Made by a program: the position numbers and the translations under genes
The notes under the pieces: generated by a model
Told to the model about the DNA's origin: nothing
Seen by the model: only the letters and a program-made list of their open reading frames with translations
Database searches by the model: none
Origin: Bacteroidota bacterium
GTDB lineage: Bacteria; Bacteroidota; Bacteroidia; Bacteroidales; F082
Direction of reading: 5' to 3'
Assembly: GCA_016845105.1 (NCBI GenBank)
Contig: JAERTF010000085.1
Coordinates: 1 to 64,000 of the forward strand
DNA: 64,000 nucleotides
Shown here: positions 1 through 8,394 of the stretch, one piece after another
Layout of the letters: every line of letters starts with the position of its first letter
Position numbering within the stretch: the first letter of the stretch is position 1

Positions 1-1
1 A

Positions 2-634
2 TGGATTATCACCATACTATTTACCATCGAATATATACTAAGAATATATGCATCAAAAAAACCTTTTAAATATATTTTTAGTTTTTACGGTATAATCGAC
101 TTACTTTCAATTTTGCCTACCTACATAAGCATTTTTGTAACCGGTACTCATTTACTCCTTGTAATTAGAATGTTAAGATTGATGCGTATTTTCAGAGTTT
201 TTAAATTAACTAGATATGTCAATGCATCAAATACATTACTAATTGCATTAAAGAGTAGCAGACGAAAAATAATAGTTTTCCTTGAAGCTGTATTAATAAT
301 CGTAGTAATAACTGGAGCATTAATGTACCTTGTTGAGGGACCTGAAACCGGCTTTTCAAGTATCCCCAAGTCGATTTATTGGGCAATAGTTACAATTACC
401 ACAGTTGGATATGGTGATATTGCTCCTCAAACAATCCTTGGTCAAACAATTGCATCAATGCTGATGATAATTGGTTTTGCAATAATTGCAGTTCCCACAA
501 GCATAATTGGTGGAGAGTTAGTTAAGGGACAAATGAGGAGAAGTGGTATTGTTTGTTATAGTTGTAAAAATGATGATCATGAAGATGATGCATCTCATTG
601 CAAAAAATGTGGTCAGAAATTAGAGCTTGACTAG
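2..634 (+). CDS. Voltage-gated potassium channel, 5'-truncated, with C-terminal zinc ribbon
   Basis: The frame is open from the left window edge, so the N-terminus is missing. An internal TTG at 113 could be mistaken for the start. The upstream codons encode a membrane segment with an acidic residue typical of S2/S3. A clear S4 voltage sensor follows, with basic residues at every third position (VIRMLRLMRIFRVFK). A pore helix and the K+ selectivity filter TVGYGD come next, then S6. This is the Kv (Kch/KvAP-type) 6-TM architecture of a tetrameric inner-membrane K+ channel. After S6 there is a short tail with two CxxC pairs (CYSC and CKKC), which probably bind zinc; this tail is less usual. The gene stands alone before a 260-bp intergenic stretch. 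The K+ channel assignment is secure; gating and physiological role are not visible. Confidence 0.88.
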   Translation, partial: WIITILFTIEYILRIYASKKPFKYIFSFYGIIDLLSILPTYISIFVTGTHLLLVIRMLRLMRIFRVFKLTRYVNASNTLLIALKSSRRKIIVFLEAVLIIVVITGALMYLVEGPETGFSSIPKSIYWAIVTITTVGYGDIAPQTILGQTIASMLMIIGFAIIAVPTSIIGGELVKGQMRRSGIVCYSCKNDDHEDDASHCKKCGQKLELD

Positions 635-861
635 TATTTGGTAGATTCATAATAAGTAGCTATATATTTATATGATTCATAGCTATTGTTTGTGTTCTGT
701 TTCTTTTGTATGTGAATTTAAGGTGTATATCGTAAAACCAAACATAGTTTAGATTTTGACATGCTATCGATATTTTTACACGTTCCTTTTTGGCACAATT
801 TTTTCAATTAAATGTTACTTTCGAATGATATAAAACGAGGTTTATTGCTCGAATTTTTTAT

Positions 862-869
862 TACTTTTG
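862..869 (+). promoter_or_regulatory. Bacteroidota -7 box (TACTTTTG) of the DUF1573 gene
   Basis: TACTTTTG matches the TAnnTTTG consensus used by the Bacteroidota primary sigma factor. It lies 27 bases before the ATG at 897. A TTG inside the box opens the same frame, so an automated caller could start the protein inside the promoter. No good -33 TTTG is present at 19-21 bp spacing. Confidence 0.5.
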
Positions 870-896
870 TCTGATAAAATTTTAAATAATATAAAA

Positions 897-1346
897 ATGA
901 AAAACTTAGTATTAATACTAGCAATAGTGATTACAGCTATTACAGTTAATGCACAAGATGCAAAAAAAGTTACTGGCCCTGAAATGACATTTCAAAAAAC
1001 AACACACGATTATGGCACAATTGAATTAAATGGAGATGGTACATATAATTTCGAATTTACTAATACGGGTAATGAACCATTAATACTATCAAAACCAAGA
1101 TCATCTTGTGGATGTACAGTTCCACAATGGCCAAAAGAGCCCATACTTCCAGGTGAGACTAATAAAATTAAGGTTACATACAATACTCATAAGGCCGGCC
1201 CATTTAATAAAACGGTAACTGTTTATTCCAACGCAAAAAATAAGTCTACCCAACTACTCCGTATCAAAGGTAAAGTTGAGAAAAAAGCTGCTGAAGCACT
1301 ACCAGAGAAAAATAGTAGTGTGGGAGCAACACCAATAAATAAATAG
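897..1346 (+). CDS. DUF1573 secreted Ig-like protein
   Basis: This 149-residue protein starts at ATG 897, not at the in-frame TTG 867 that lies in the -7 box. A signal peptide (MKNLVLILAIVITAITVNA) is followed by one DUF1573 domain. The domain has the hallmarks of the family: HDYG-T, F-F-NTGN-PL, the SSCGCTVP cysteine pair, and a P-I-PG stretch. The tail is charged and low in complexity. DUF1573 is an ASH/HYDIN-like beta-sandwich family very common in exported Bacteroidota proteins; its role is unknown. It appears monocistronic. Confidence 0.85.
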   Translation: MKNLVLILAIVITAITVNAQDAKKVTGPEMTFQKTTHDYGTIELNGDGTYNFEFTNTGNEPLILSKPRSSCGCTVPQWPKEPILPGETNKIKVTYNTHKAGPFNKTVTVYSNAKNKSTQLLRIKGKVEKKAAEALPEKNSSVGATPINK

Positions 1347-1434
1347 AAGCAGTATTATAATTTCTTTGGATTTGAGTTATTGTTAACAAGATTAATTATA
1401 ACGAAAGCCTTATAAACCAATTAATTAGAAGATA

Positions 1435-2634
1435 ATGCCAAATATTTCGAAAAAGGGGCAACTCATGCCTGAATCACCAATTAGAAAACTGGTTCCTTTT
1501 GCTGAGGCAGCCAAAAAAAGAGGAGTTCATGTACATCATTTAAATATAGGTCAACCAGATATTCACACGCCGAAAGTTGCTCTGGATGCTGTTCATAATC
1601 ATCCTGATAAAGTTATAGCTTACAGTCATTCGGCAGGTATGCTATCTCTTAGAGAAAAACTATCAGAGTATTATCGGACTGTGAACATTGATGTTACACC
1701 CGATGAAATTATTGTTGGTGCTGGGGCATCCGAAGCATTACTATTTGCTTTTCAGTCAATAATGGATCCCGATGATGAGGTAATAATTCCTGAACCATTT
1801 TATGCTAACTATAATGGGTTTGCTACTAATGCAGGTATTAATATTGTTCCAATTTTCTCTTCAATCGAAACTGGTTTTGCTTTACCACCAATTGAGGATT
1901 TTGAAAAGAATATTACTTCAAAAACCAAGGCTATTTTGGTATGTAATCCAAATAATCCAACTGGTTATCTCTATTCGAAAAAAGAGCTTGAAACTTTGCG
2001 TGATTTGGCAAAAAAACATGATCTATATTTAATTGCTGATGAGGTTTATCGTGAGTTTACTTACGATGGAAAGCAGCATTTTTCATGTATGCATCTCAAA
2101 GGAATCGATAATAATGTTATTCTAATTGATTCCGTATCAAAAAGATATAGTGCTTGTGGAGTGCGTATCGGCTGGATTGTATCTAAAAATAAGGAGCTTA
2201 TGGCAGCAGCAATGAAGTTTGCACAAGCACGTTTAAGCCCGCCTTCATTTGGGCAAATTGCCGCAGAAGCTGCTGTTGATACACCCGATGAGTATTTTGA
2301 TTCGGTTATGGTTGAATATATAGCTCGGAGGAATACAATTGTTAAAGGGATAAATAATATCAAAGATGCATATTGTCCAAATCCTGAAGGTGCTTTTTAT
2401 GTAGTAGCTAAACTTCCCATTGATGATTCAGACAGATTCTGTCAATGGTTACTTGAAGAATATAGCTATGAAAACCAAACGGTTATGCTAGCACCAGCAT
2501 CTGGATTTTATTCCACAGCAGGTAGAGGAGTAGATGAGGTAAGGATATCTTATGTTCTGAAAGTTGATGACCTTGTTAGTTCTGTTAAAGTATTAGAAGA
2601 AGCACTTAAAGTGTATCCCGGTAGAACAAACTAG
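1435..2634 (+). CDS. PLP-dependent class I/II aminotransferase
   Basis: This 399-residue fold-type I aminotransferase belongs to the aspartate aminotransferase family. It has the glycine-rich cofactor contact (VGAGASEALLFAF), the NPNNPTG motif, the ADEVYREF segment whose Asp binds the pyridine nitrogen, the Schiff-base lysine in SVSKRYSACG, and the VRIGW arginine region. Length is normal for the family. It transfers amino groups between an amino acid (probably aspartate or aromatic) and 2-oxoglutarate in the cytosol. The exact substrate cannot be read from the sequence. It is followed by a strong hairpin at 2672-2698 and then hypA, so it is probably a single-gene unit. Confidence 0.88.
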   Translation: MPNISKKGQLMPESPIRKLVPFAEAAKKRGVHVHHLNIGQPDIHTPKVALDAVHNHPDKVIAYSHSAGMLSLREKLSEYYRTVNIDVTPDEIIVGAGASEALLFAFQSIMDPDDEVIIPEPFYANYNGFATNAGINIVPIFSSIETGFALPPIEDFEKNITSKTKAILVCNPNNPTGYLYSKKELETLRDLAKKHDLYLIADEVYREFTYDGKQHFSCMHLKGIDNNVILIDSVSKRYSACGVRIGWIVSKNKELMAAAMKFAQARLSPPSFGQIAAEAAVDTPDEYFDSVMVEYIARRNTIVKGINNIKDAYCPNPEGAFYVVAKLPIDDSDRFCQWLLEEYSYENQTVMLAPASGFYSTAGRGVDEVRISYVLKVDDLVSSVKVLEEALKVYPGRTN

Positions 2635-2671
2635 TGCTACAAGTGTCTTTTTTAAATTAATAAACCATAGG

Positions 2672-2698
2672 ATAAACCCCGGATTTTTCGGGGTTTAT
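2672..2698 (+). terminator. Hairpin between the aminotransferase and hypA
   Basis: This is a perfect 10-bp stem (ATAAACCCCG pairing with CGGGGTTTAT) with a 7-base T-rich loop. It is GC-rich compared with its surroundings. The downstream U-tract is weak (agtttaaaac), so it may be an inefficient terminator or an mRNA 3'-end stabiliser. It ends 18 bases before the hypA start. Confidence 0.6.
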
Positions 2699-2716
2699 AG
2701 TTTAAAACAATCTAGT

Positions 2717-3067
2717 ATGCATGAGTTTTCAATTGCAATGAGCATAATTGAAATAGCTGAAACAGAGGCAAAAAAAGCTAGTTCAAATAGGATTTCGATG
2801 ATGGAACTTGATGTTGGAACAATGGCTGGCATTGAATATTACGCACTCGATACTGCTCTTGAGATGGCAACAAAGCATACAATCTTAGAGAATGCCAAAA
2901 TTGTTGTTAATAAGTTACAAGCCCGAGCCATATGCTCCGACTGTAATAATGAGTTTGATATTTCAAGTATAACTGATGAATGTCCGGTATGTGATGGTTT
3001 ATTTCATGAGGTTATTAGGGGCAAAGAACTTAAAATTAAATCCATTGTTGTTGAGAGTGATAATTAA
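2717..3067 (+). CDS. hypA: Hydrogenase nickel insertion protein HypA
   Basis: HypA delivers nickel, with HypB, to the [NiFe] active site of the hydrogenase large subunit. The 116-residue protein has the invariant N-terminal MHE, where His2 is a nickel ligand. It also has the family pattern of an alpha/beta domain interrupted by a zinc site with two CxxC pairs (CSDC near residue 74 and CPVC near residue 94). Family length is about 115 residues. It lies 20 kb from hypB and 22 kb from hypE, between unrelated housekeeping genes, although hypA normally sits with the other hyp genes. No Rex-like box was seen in front of it. Confidence 0.93.
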   Translation: MHEFSIAMSIIEIAETEAKKASSNRISMMELDVGTMAGIEYYALDTALEMATKHTILENAKIVVNKLQARAICSDCNNEFDISSITDECPVCDGLFHEVIRGKELKIKSIVVESDN

Positions 3068-3166
3068 ATTCCTAAGATTAGGTACGTTAAACTATTGATA
3101 CATCTTAATGTAAAAGTAATATTGTCAACGTACATATAAACTTATCATTACAATCGGCATAATTAT

Positions 3167-3174
3167 TACCTTTG
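3167..3174 (+). promoter_or_regulatory. -7 box (TACCTTTG) of ftsK
   Basis: This is an exact TAnnTTTG match, 21 bases before the ATG at 3196. It implies a short 5' leader and supports starting ftsK at the ATG, not the TTG one codon upstream. No -33 element of the expected form is evident. Confidence 0.5.
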
Positions 3175-3195
3175 CAGGAATAAATACATTCCTTG

Positions 3196-5697
3196 ATGGC
3201 TCCAAAATCTAATAAGTTAAAAGAGACTAAACCAACAGCAGTAGCAAAGCAGGCTCGGAAATCTGCAAAAAAAGTAGTTCGCCCAAAAAGGAGTACAAAA
3301 AAAACAGTTGGTAGATCAAATGTTTTCTCTGATCCACGGACTGTCAGAAGTCTGGGATTTGTGCTCTTGATAACTGGTATATACCTTTTTCTGGCAATTT
3401 CAACATATATACTAAATTGGTTTGCATCCGATGCCAGTGATATTATTGTGTCATCAACTGATCAATTTAAAGATCATACAAAAACTGTCTCAAATTGGAC
3501 TGGTTGGCTTGGAACATTCTTGGCAAAACATCTGGTATATAGTGGTATAGGTCTAGGCGCTTTTTTTGTATCAATCTTTTTTGTTTTAATGGGTTTACGA
3601 TTATTGCTTAAGATAAAACTATTTAGTTTGTGGCGCTGGACCGAACTATTGATTATTAGTTTTATATGGATACCGGTAACCTTAAGTTTAATATTTACAC
3701 AACATCCAGAAAATATATTGGGAGGACTAACAGGTCATCAACTCAATATATGGTTAATAGCTTACCTGGGTAAGGCAGGGTTGATATTACTTATTATTTT
3801 TATTCCTGTCATATTTTCTTTGATTGATTTTAACTTTCAATTCAGGCGTAAGGAAAAAAAAACTGATAATTCAGTAAATACATCTGATAAAACAAAATCA
3901 AGTACAAGTCCCAAAGAAGAGCTGTATAATACGGTTGAGTTTGCATTGAATGATGAAGATAAAGACATTATTTCAAAACCTGATGATGGAACCGGAAATA
4001 ATTTCAAAATAGAGGAAGATCCTGCAATACAGCTGGAGCCAAAGGTGTCTGCCTCAGAAGTAGTAGAGCCTGATGATGAGGTTGAACTAACAATTGAGGT
4101 GCCAAAACCAAATGAGCAAAATACCGAAAATCCGGTGCCGGGCGAACATTTTGGAATTGATACCGAATTTGACCCAACATTGGATCTCGCTGATTATAAA
4201 TTACCACCATTCGATTTACTTGAGGATTACGATGTTAACAATGTACTTGTAACAAAGGAGGAGTTAGAAGTAAATAAGAATCGAATTGTTGAAACTCTCA
4301 ACCAATACTCAATTGCAATATCAAAGATTAAAGCAACAATTGGTCCCACAGTCACACTTTATGAAGTGGTACCAGCTCCTGGTATACGTATTGCCAAAAT
4401 TAAGAATCTTGAGGATGATATAGCTTTAAGCCTTTCGGCAATTGGTATAAGAATAATTGCTCCAATTCCTGGTAAAGGAACAGTCGGTATCGAGGTACCT
4501 AATCAAAATCCTAATATAGTTTCAATGAAGTCGATTATTACTTCCGAAAAATTTAGGAATAATAAATTTGATCTACCATTCGGAATCGGTAAAACTATAT
4601 CCAACGAAAGCTTTGTTGTTGATTTGGCAAAGATGCCACACTTACTTATGGCCGGTGCAACAGGTCAAGGAAAGTCGGTTGGGTTAAATGCAATTATTGC
4701 ATCATTATTATATAAAAAGCATCCTGCTGAGCTTAAATTTATATTGGTTGATCCAAAAAAGGTTGAACTCAATCTATACTCTCGCATCGAGCGTCATTAT
4801 TTAGCCAAACTACCTGATTCGGAAGAAGCTATTATTACTGATACACGTAAGGTAGTGCGTACATTGAATTCACTAAGCATTGAAATGGATAATAGGTATG
4901 AATTACTAAAAGATGCTCAGGTACGTAATATTAAAGAATATAATGCCAAATTTATAGCAAGGAAGTTAAATCCAATGCACGGACACAGATACTTGCCATA
5001 TCTTGTTTTGGTTATTGATGAGTTTGCCGATTTGATTATGACTGCCGGGAAAGAAATTGAAGCTCCTGTTACAAGGCTTGCACAGTTAGCAAGAGCAATT
5101 GGTATTCATTTAATAATTGCTACACAGCGCCCATCTGTTAATATTATTACTGGTACAATTAAAGCTAACTTTCCGGCTCGAATTGCATTTAGAGTAATAA
5201 CAAAGATTGATTCTCGTACGATACTAGATGCAAGTGGAGCTGATCAGCTTGTGGGTAGGGGCGATATGCTTTTCTCAACCGGGAGTGATGTAATTAGATT
5301 ACAATGTGCCTTTATTGACACACCCGAAGTTGAAAAATTAACAAGCTTTATTGGAGCACAACGTGCTTATCCTGATGCTATGCATTTACCTGAGTTTAAG
5401 GATGAGGAAGCCGAGCAGAAATCAGAATATAATCCACAGGAGAGGGATGAGTTATTTGAGGATGCGGCTCTAATAATTGTACAAACTCAACAAGGGTCAA
5501 CATCACTTCTTCAACGAAAACTGAAGTTAGGTTATAATAGGGCAGGAAGAATAATTGACCAATTGGAAGCTGCTGGAATTGTTGGGGCATTTGAAGGAAG
5601 CAAAGCAAGAGAAGTAAAAGTAGCCAGTGAAATGGCTTTGGAACAGTTTTTGAAGGATTTAAACTCAAATGATACTGGATTCGAAGATAATGATTAA
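3196..5697 (+). CDS. ftsK: DNA translocase FtsK/SpoIIIE
   Basis: This 833-residue protein starts at ATG 3196. A basic N-terminal stretch is followed by about four transmembrane segments (residues ~50-220) that anchor it at the division septum. A low-complexity acidic linker (~220-330), an alpha/beta domain, and the RecA-like motor follow. The motor has Walker A GATGQGKSVGLN and Walker B LVLVIDEFADL. The C-terminal winged-helix gamma domain (from ~residue 750, LLQRKLKLGYNRAGRIIDQLEAAGIV) reads the KOPS orientation sequences. It pumps chromosome DNA through the septum and activates XerCD at dif. A LolA-like gene follows 56 bp downstream in the same direction. Confidence 0.96.
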   Translation: MAPKSNKLKETKPTAVAKQARKSAKKVVRPKRSTKKTVGRSNVFSDPRTVRSLGFVLLITGIYLFLAISTYILNWFASDASDIIVSSTDQFKDHTKTVSNWTGWLGTFLAKHLVYSGIGLGAFFVSIFFVLMGLRLLLKIKLFSLWRWTELLIISFIWIPVTLSLIFTQHPENILGGLTGHQLNIWLIAYLGKAGLILLIIFIPVIFSLIDFNFQFRRKEKKTDNSVNTSDKTKSSTSPKEELYNTVEFALNDEDKDIISKPDDGTGNNFKIEEDPAIQLEPKVSASEVVEPDDEVELTIEVPKPNEQNTENPVPGEHFGIDTEFDPTLDLADYKLPPFDLLEDYDVNNVLVTKEELEVNKNRIVETLNQYSIAISKIKATIGPTVTLYEVVPAPGIRIAKIKNLEDDIALSLSAIGIRIIAPIPGKGTVGIEVPNQNPNIVSMKSIITSEKFRNNKFDLPFGIGKTISNESFVVDLAKMPHLLMAGATGQGKSVGLNAIIASLLYKKHPAELKFILVDPKKVELNLYSRIERHYLAKLPDSEEAIITDTRKVVRTLNSLSIEMDNRYELLKDAQVRNIKEYNAKFIARKLNPMHGHRYLPYLVLVIDEFADLIMTAGKEIEAPVTRLAQLARAIGIHLIIATQRPSVNIITGTIKANFPARIAFRVITKIDSRTILDASGADQLVGRGDMLFSTGSDVIRLQCAFIDTPEVEKLTSFIGAQRAYPDAMHLPEFKDEEAEQKSEYNPQERDELFEDAALIIVQTQQGSTSLLQRKLKLGYNRAGRIIDQLEAAGIVGAFEGSKAREVKVASEMALEQFLKDLNSNDTGFEDND

Positions 5698-5753
5698 CTA
5701 AACAGGTTTATTGAGAATTATCCAGTCAAACAATCAAATACAAATTTATTACT

Positions 5754-6392
5754 ATGAAAACCATAACTACAACTTTAATAACAATACTTCTGGTTGGAGT
5801 ATTATTCGCACAGAGTGATAAGGAAGCTAAAAAGTTACTTGAAGATGTCATAACTAATATTTCTTCCAACGAAAATTATAGAGCTGAATTGTCAATCACA
5901 ATGGTGAATACCGAAATGGACATTGATGAGAAAAAATCAGGTATTATATTTGTAAAAGGTGATAATTATAGAGTTGAAATGGAAGGGCAGATTATTATTT
6001 CGGACGGCAACACTACCTGGACTTATATTCAAGATTCAGAGGAGGTTATGGTAAGTAATGTTGATGATAGTGAGGAAAGTATATCACCTACAAAAATTCT
6101 TTCAAAATACGGTGATGGATATAAGGCAAAATTCGGTAATGACAAGAAGTACAAAAACTCGAGCCTAAAGGAAATTAGTCTCAAACCAAACGATAAAAAC
6201 AATTTTGAGAAAATGTGTGTAATCGTTAATTCCAATAAACTGAGTCTTGAAAATTTCTCTGTTTATGATGTAAATGGAAATGTTTTTACATACCATATAG
6301 TTGATATGCAATCAAATATAGATATGCCCGAAGATACATTCACATTCGACTATGCAAAATATCCCGATGTAGATGTTATCGATATGAGATAA
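5754..6392 (+). CDS. LolA-like periplasmic lipoprotein carrier
   Basis: This 212-residue protein has an N-terminal signal peptide (residues 1-20). The rest is an incomplete beta-barrel fold of the LolA/LolB type: repeated YRAELSITM-, FVKGDNYRVEM- and ISDGNTTWTY-like strands, ending with an amphipathic DTFTFD-YP segment. LolA carries lipoproteins across the periplasm to the outer membrane. In Bacteroidota this LolA-like gene commonly follows ftsK, as here, and is probably cotranscribed. Specificity for lipoproteins is inferred from the family. Confidence 0.82.
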   Translation: MKTITTTLITILLVGVLFAQSDKEAKKLLEDVITNISSNENYRAELSITMVNTEMDIDEKKSGIIFVKGDNYRVEMEGQIIISDGNTTWTYIQDSEEVMVSNVDDSEESISPTKILSKYGDGYKAKFGNDKKYKNSSLKEISLKPNDKNNFEKMCVIVNSNKLSLENFSVYDVNGNVFTYHIVDMQSNIDMPEDTFTFDYAKYPDVDVIDMR

Positions 6393-6422
6393 GTGATATA
6401 AATATATTTGGAAGAAGAAATA

Positions 6423-6836
6423 TTAGTGTCTTTTCTTGTGCTTATAGGTGATTCCCGATAATACAATTGATATCCATCCAATAATTAGTAATAAACCACC
6501 TATTGGTGTAAGCTTATTTAAAAAACCAAGGCTAAAGCCTGTTAGTTCTTTTACTGATCCAATATATAAAGTTCCGGAGAAAAGAATTATTCCAATAACA
6601 AAAAGGTAATATGTTGTATTTAAATAGGACCGACCAATGCTTCTTTTCAAAGCCGTTAATCCTAACAATGCAATAGCATGATACATCACAAACTCATTTG
6701 CAGTATTGAACATGCTTAAATATTTAGGTTCTATGTTACCATCAAGTATATGTGCTCCAACGGCTCCCATTAGAACACTAATTGCGCCCATTATTCCAAT
6801 TGTTATAAGAAATCGTTTTGTCATTTTGCTTTTCAT
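6423..6836 (-). CDS. DUF423 small inner-membrane protein
   Basis: This 137-residue protein has four predicted transmembrane segments. The conserved DUF423 (YgdD-like) core reads GAISVLMGAVGAH near the N-terminus, then N-YHAIALL, GI-LFSG-LY, and a P-GGL--I-GW segment. Function is unknown in all bacteria. The start could also be the internal ATG five codons in (MTKRF). It converges on the LolA-like gene with only 30 bp between them and is divergent from the YkoF-like gene. Confidence 0.85.
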   Translation of the reverse strand: MKSKMTKRFLITIGIMGAISVLMGAVGAHILDGNIEPKYLSMFNTANEFVMYHAIALLGLTALKRSIGRSYLNTTYYLFVIGIILFSGTLYIGSVKELTGFSLGFLNKLTPIGGLLLIIGWISIVLSGITYKHKKRH

Positions 6837-6875
6837 TTGGTTATTGAGTTGCTAAAATAGTAAAATCAAATTACG

Positions 6876-6883
6876 TACCTTTG
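6876..6883 (+). promoter_or_regulatory. -7 box (TACCTTTG) of the YkoF-like/pnuC/kinase operon
   Basis: This exact TAnnTTTG match lies 26 bases before the ATG at 6910. The leader is too short to hold a TPP riboswitch, which bears on the thiamine question for this operon. Confidence 0.5.
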
Positions 6884-6909
6884 GCTTTTGATATTTTAAA
6901 TATAAACCA

Positions 6910-7155
6910 ATGTATATTTCCATAGATGTCAGTTATTATCCACTAAAGGATGAGTTTAAACCTTCCATAAAAGATTTTATTCGAAGACTGAATTCCCATG
7001 AAAACATAATTGTAGATTCCAATGGAATGAGTACTCAGGTTTTTGGAGAGTACAGCGAAGTAATGAGAATTATTACCAATGAAATAAAAAAATCATTTGA
7101 AGTTCCTCATTCTGTTTTCATCCTAAAAATAATTAATTCAGATCTTCAGGCTTAA
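6910..7155 (+). CDS. Thiamine-binding-like protein (YkoF/MTH1187 fold)
   Basis: This 81-residue protein fits the small ferredoxin-like YkoF/MTH1187 family. It opens with a beta-strand (YISIDVSYYPL), then a helix (IKDFIRRLNS), a strand with G--TQVFGEY, a helix with an acidic face, and a last strand. YkoF-type proteins bind hydroxymethylpyrimidine or thiamine. It is the first gene of a tight cluster with pnuC (14 bp downstream) and a NadR-type kinase, suggesting a vitamin uptake unit. There is no signal peptide, so it acts in the cytosol. The family call rests on fold-like pattern and context, not on unmistakable residues. Confidence 0.6.
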   Translation: MYISIDVSYYPLKDEFKPSIKDFIRRLNSHENIIVDSNGMSTQVFGEYSEVMRIITNEIKKSFEVPHSVFILKIINSDLQA

Positions 7156-7169
7156 CCGATTATTGGATA

Positions 7170-7880
7170 ATGACTCAGGTTTTTGATTTCTTCCTTCAGC
7201 CATATTATACCGCAACTACTTGCAATATTGTGTTGGAATTTATTGCAGCACTTTTTGGTATTATTAGTGTAATATATGCCCGCAAAGAAAATATTCTAGT
7301 TTTCCCAACAGGTATAATTAGTACTGCGATTTATGTTTATATGTTGTCTCAGTGGTCGTTGTATGGTGATCTGATAATCAATGTTTACTATACAATGATG
7401 AGTATTTATGGTTGGTATATGTGGCATAAGGTAATTGATGATCAAAATCATCATATTTCAATTAGTCGTACCAATCTAAAGGACAAAATAATTGCCTTTG
7501 GTATTTTTCTATTTACCTCGATATTCGTAATAGTAGTTTATAGGTATTATAATGTTATGCCTAATAATCTGGGATTTACCGATAGCATATTATTTGCCAC
7601 CAATAATCTAACTAGCGGAAGTATAGAGGACTTTAGAATAGTTACCCCATTTTTAGACACATTTACAACTGGAATATTTTTTGCTGCCATGTGGCTGATG
7701 GCAAATAAGAAACTTGAGAGCTGGACATTGTGGATTGTAGGTAATATTGTTTCAATTCCCTTGTATTTTGTTAAAGGGTACGGTTTTACGGGGATTCAGT
7801 ATTCTGTTTTTTTAATACTTGCAATATTAGGGTATATGGAATGGCGTAGGCAAATTGAAAGTAGACCAAATAATGATTAA
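7170..7880 (+). CDS. pnuC: PnuC/PnuT-family vitamin transporter
   Basis: This 236-residue protein has about seven transmembrane helices. It contains the PnuC signatures: an N-terminal FGIISVIYARKENILVFP segment, then QW-LYGDLIINVYYTMMSIYGWYMW with the conserved W-x-x-W aromatic cluster, and WTLWIVGNIVSIPLYFVKGYG near the end. PnuC proteins import nicotinamide riboside by facilitated diffusion, driven by intracellular phosphorylation; some Bacteroidota PnuC homologues (PnuT) carry thiamine. The downstream kinase overlaps by 8 bp and favours nicotinamide riboside. The upstream YkoF-like protein favours thiamine. The substrate is therefore uncertain. Confidence 0.88.
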   Translation: MTQVFDFFLQPYYTATTCNIVLEFIAALFGIISVIYARKENILVFPTGIISTAIYVYMLSQWSLYGDLIINVYYTMMSIYGWYMWHKVIDDQNHHISISRTNLKDKIIAFGIFLFTSIFVIVVYRYYNVMPNNLGFTDSILFATNNLTSGSIEDFRIVTPFLDTFTTGIFFAAMWLMANKKLESWTLWIVGNIVSIPLYFVKGYGFTGIQYSVFLILAILGYMEWRRQIESRPNND

Positions 7881-8394
7881 AAAAATAGCAATAATTGGTC
7901 CCGAGTCAACAGGTAAGTCAACTCTTGCAAGAGAGTTAGCTCATAATTATAATACTTGTTGGGTAAAAGAATTTTCCAGAGAGTTCTTTGAAAAAAGGGC
8001 GTATAGTTATGAAATTGATGATCTTATTACTATAGCCAAAGGACAAATACTTAATGAAGAAAATGCATGCAAATCAGCAAATGAATTGTTATTTTGCGAT
8101 ACCGATATAATAACCATAAAGGTTTGGTCGGAGATTGTATTTAATAAGGTTCCTGAATGGATTAATCAAAAAGTTAAATCTCATACATATCCTTTATATT
8201 TGTTGTGTAATATAGATGTTGATTGGGAACCTGACAAATTGAGAAATAATTATCATAATCGACAATATATCTATCGTCTATTTGTTGAGGAGTTAAATAA
8301 GCATAGTCTTAATTATAAGGTAATTAATGGTTTAGGTGGCATTCGTTTGAATAATGCTATTTCAATTGTGGAGGATTTTTTATATAATGGTTAG
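7873..8394 (+). CDS. NadR-type nucleoside kinase (P-loop ATPase)
   Basis: This 173-residue protein starts at ATG 7873, overlapping the pnuC stop by 8 bp (ATGATTAA). An upstream non-ATG start would lengthen the overlap. Walker A is GPESTGKSTL, exactly the form found in the ribosylnicotinamide kinase domain of NadR. EFSREFFEKR and FCDTDIITIKVWSE follow, as in NadR. It lacks the NMN adenylyltransferase domain and the helix-turn-helix of full NadR. It probably traps imported nicotinamide riboside (or another vitamin nucleoside) by phosphorylation in the cytosol. Translational coupling with pnuC on one side and the glycosyltransferase on the other is evident. Confidence 0.82.
   Translation: MIKKIAIIGPESTGKSTLARELAHNYNTCWVKEFSREFFEKRAYSYEIDDLITIAKGQILNEENACKSANELLFCDTDIITIKVWSEIVFNKVPEWINQKVKSHTYPLYLLCNIDVDWEPDKLRNNYHNRQYIYRLFVEELNKHSLNYKVINGLGGIRLNNAISIVEDFLYNG

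Noticed and set aside
790-806. Sigma-54-like sequence TGGCACAATTTTTTCA upstream of the DUF1573 gene
   Set aside because: The -24 half (TGGCAC) is good, but the essential -12 GC is TC here, and a standard -7 box lies closer to the gene.
1380-1389. Palindrome TTGTTAACAA upstream of the aminotransferase
   Set aside because: It contains half-site-like bases but no second arm at the 18-bp spacing needed for Rex; a 10-bp palindrome is expected by chance in AT-rich DNA.
6837-6909. Possible TPP riboswitch in front of the YkoF-like gene
   Set aside because: The leader after the -7 box is only about 20 nt and has no conserved TPP-aptamer sequence.
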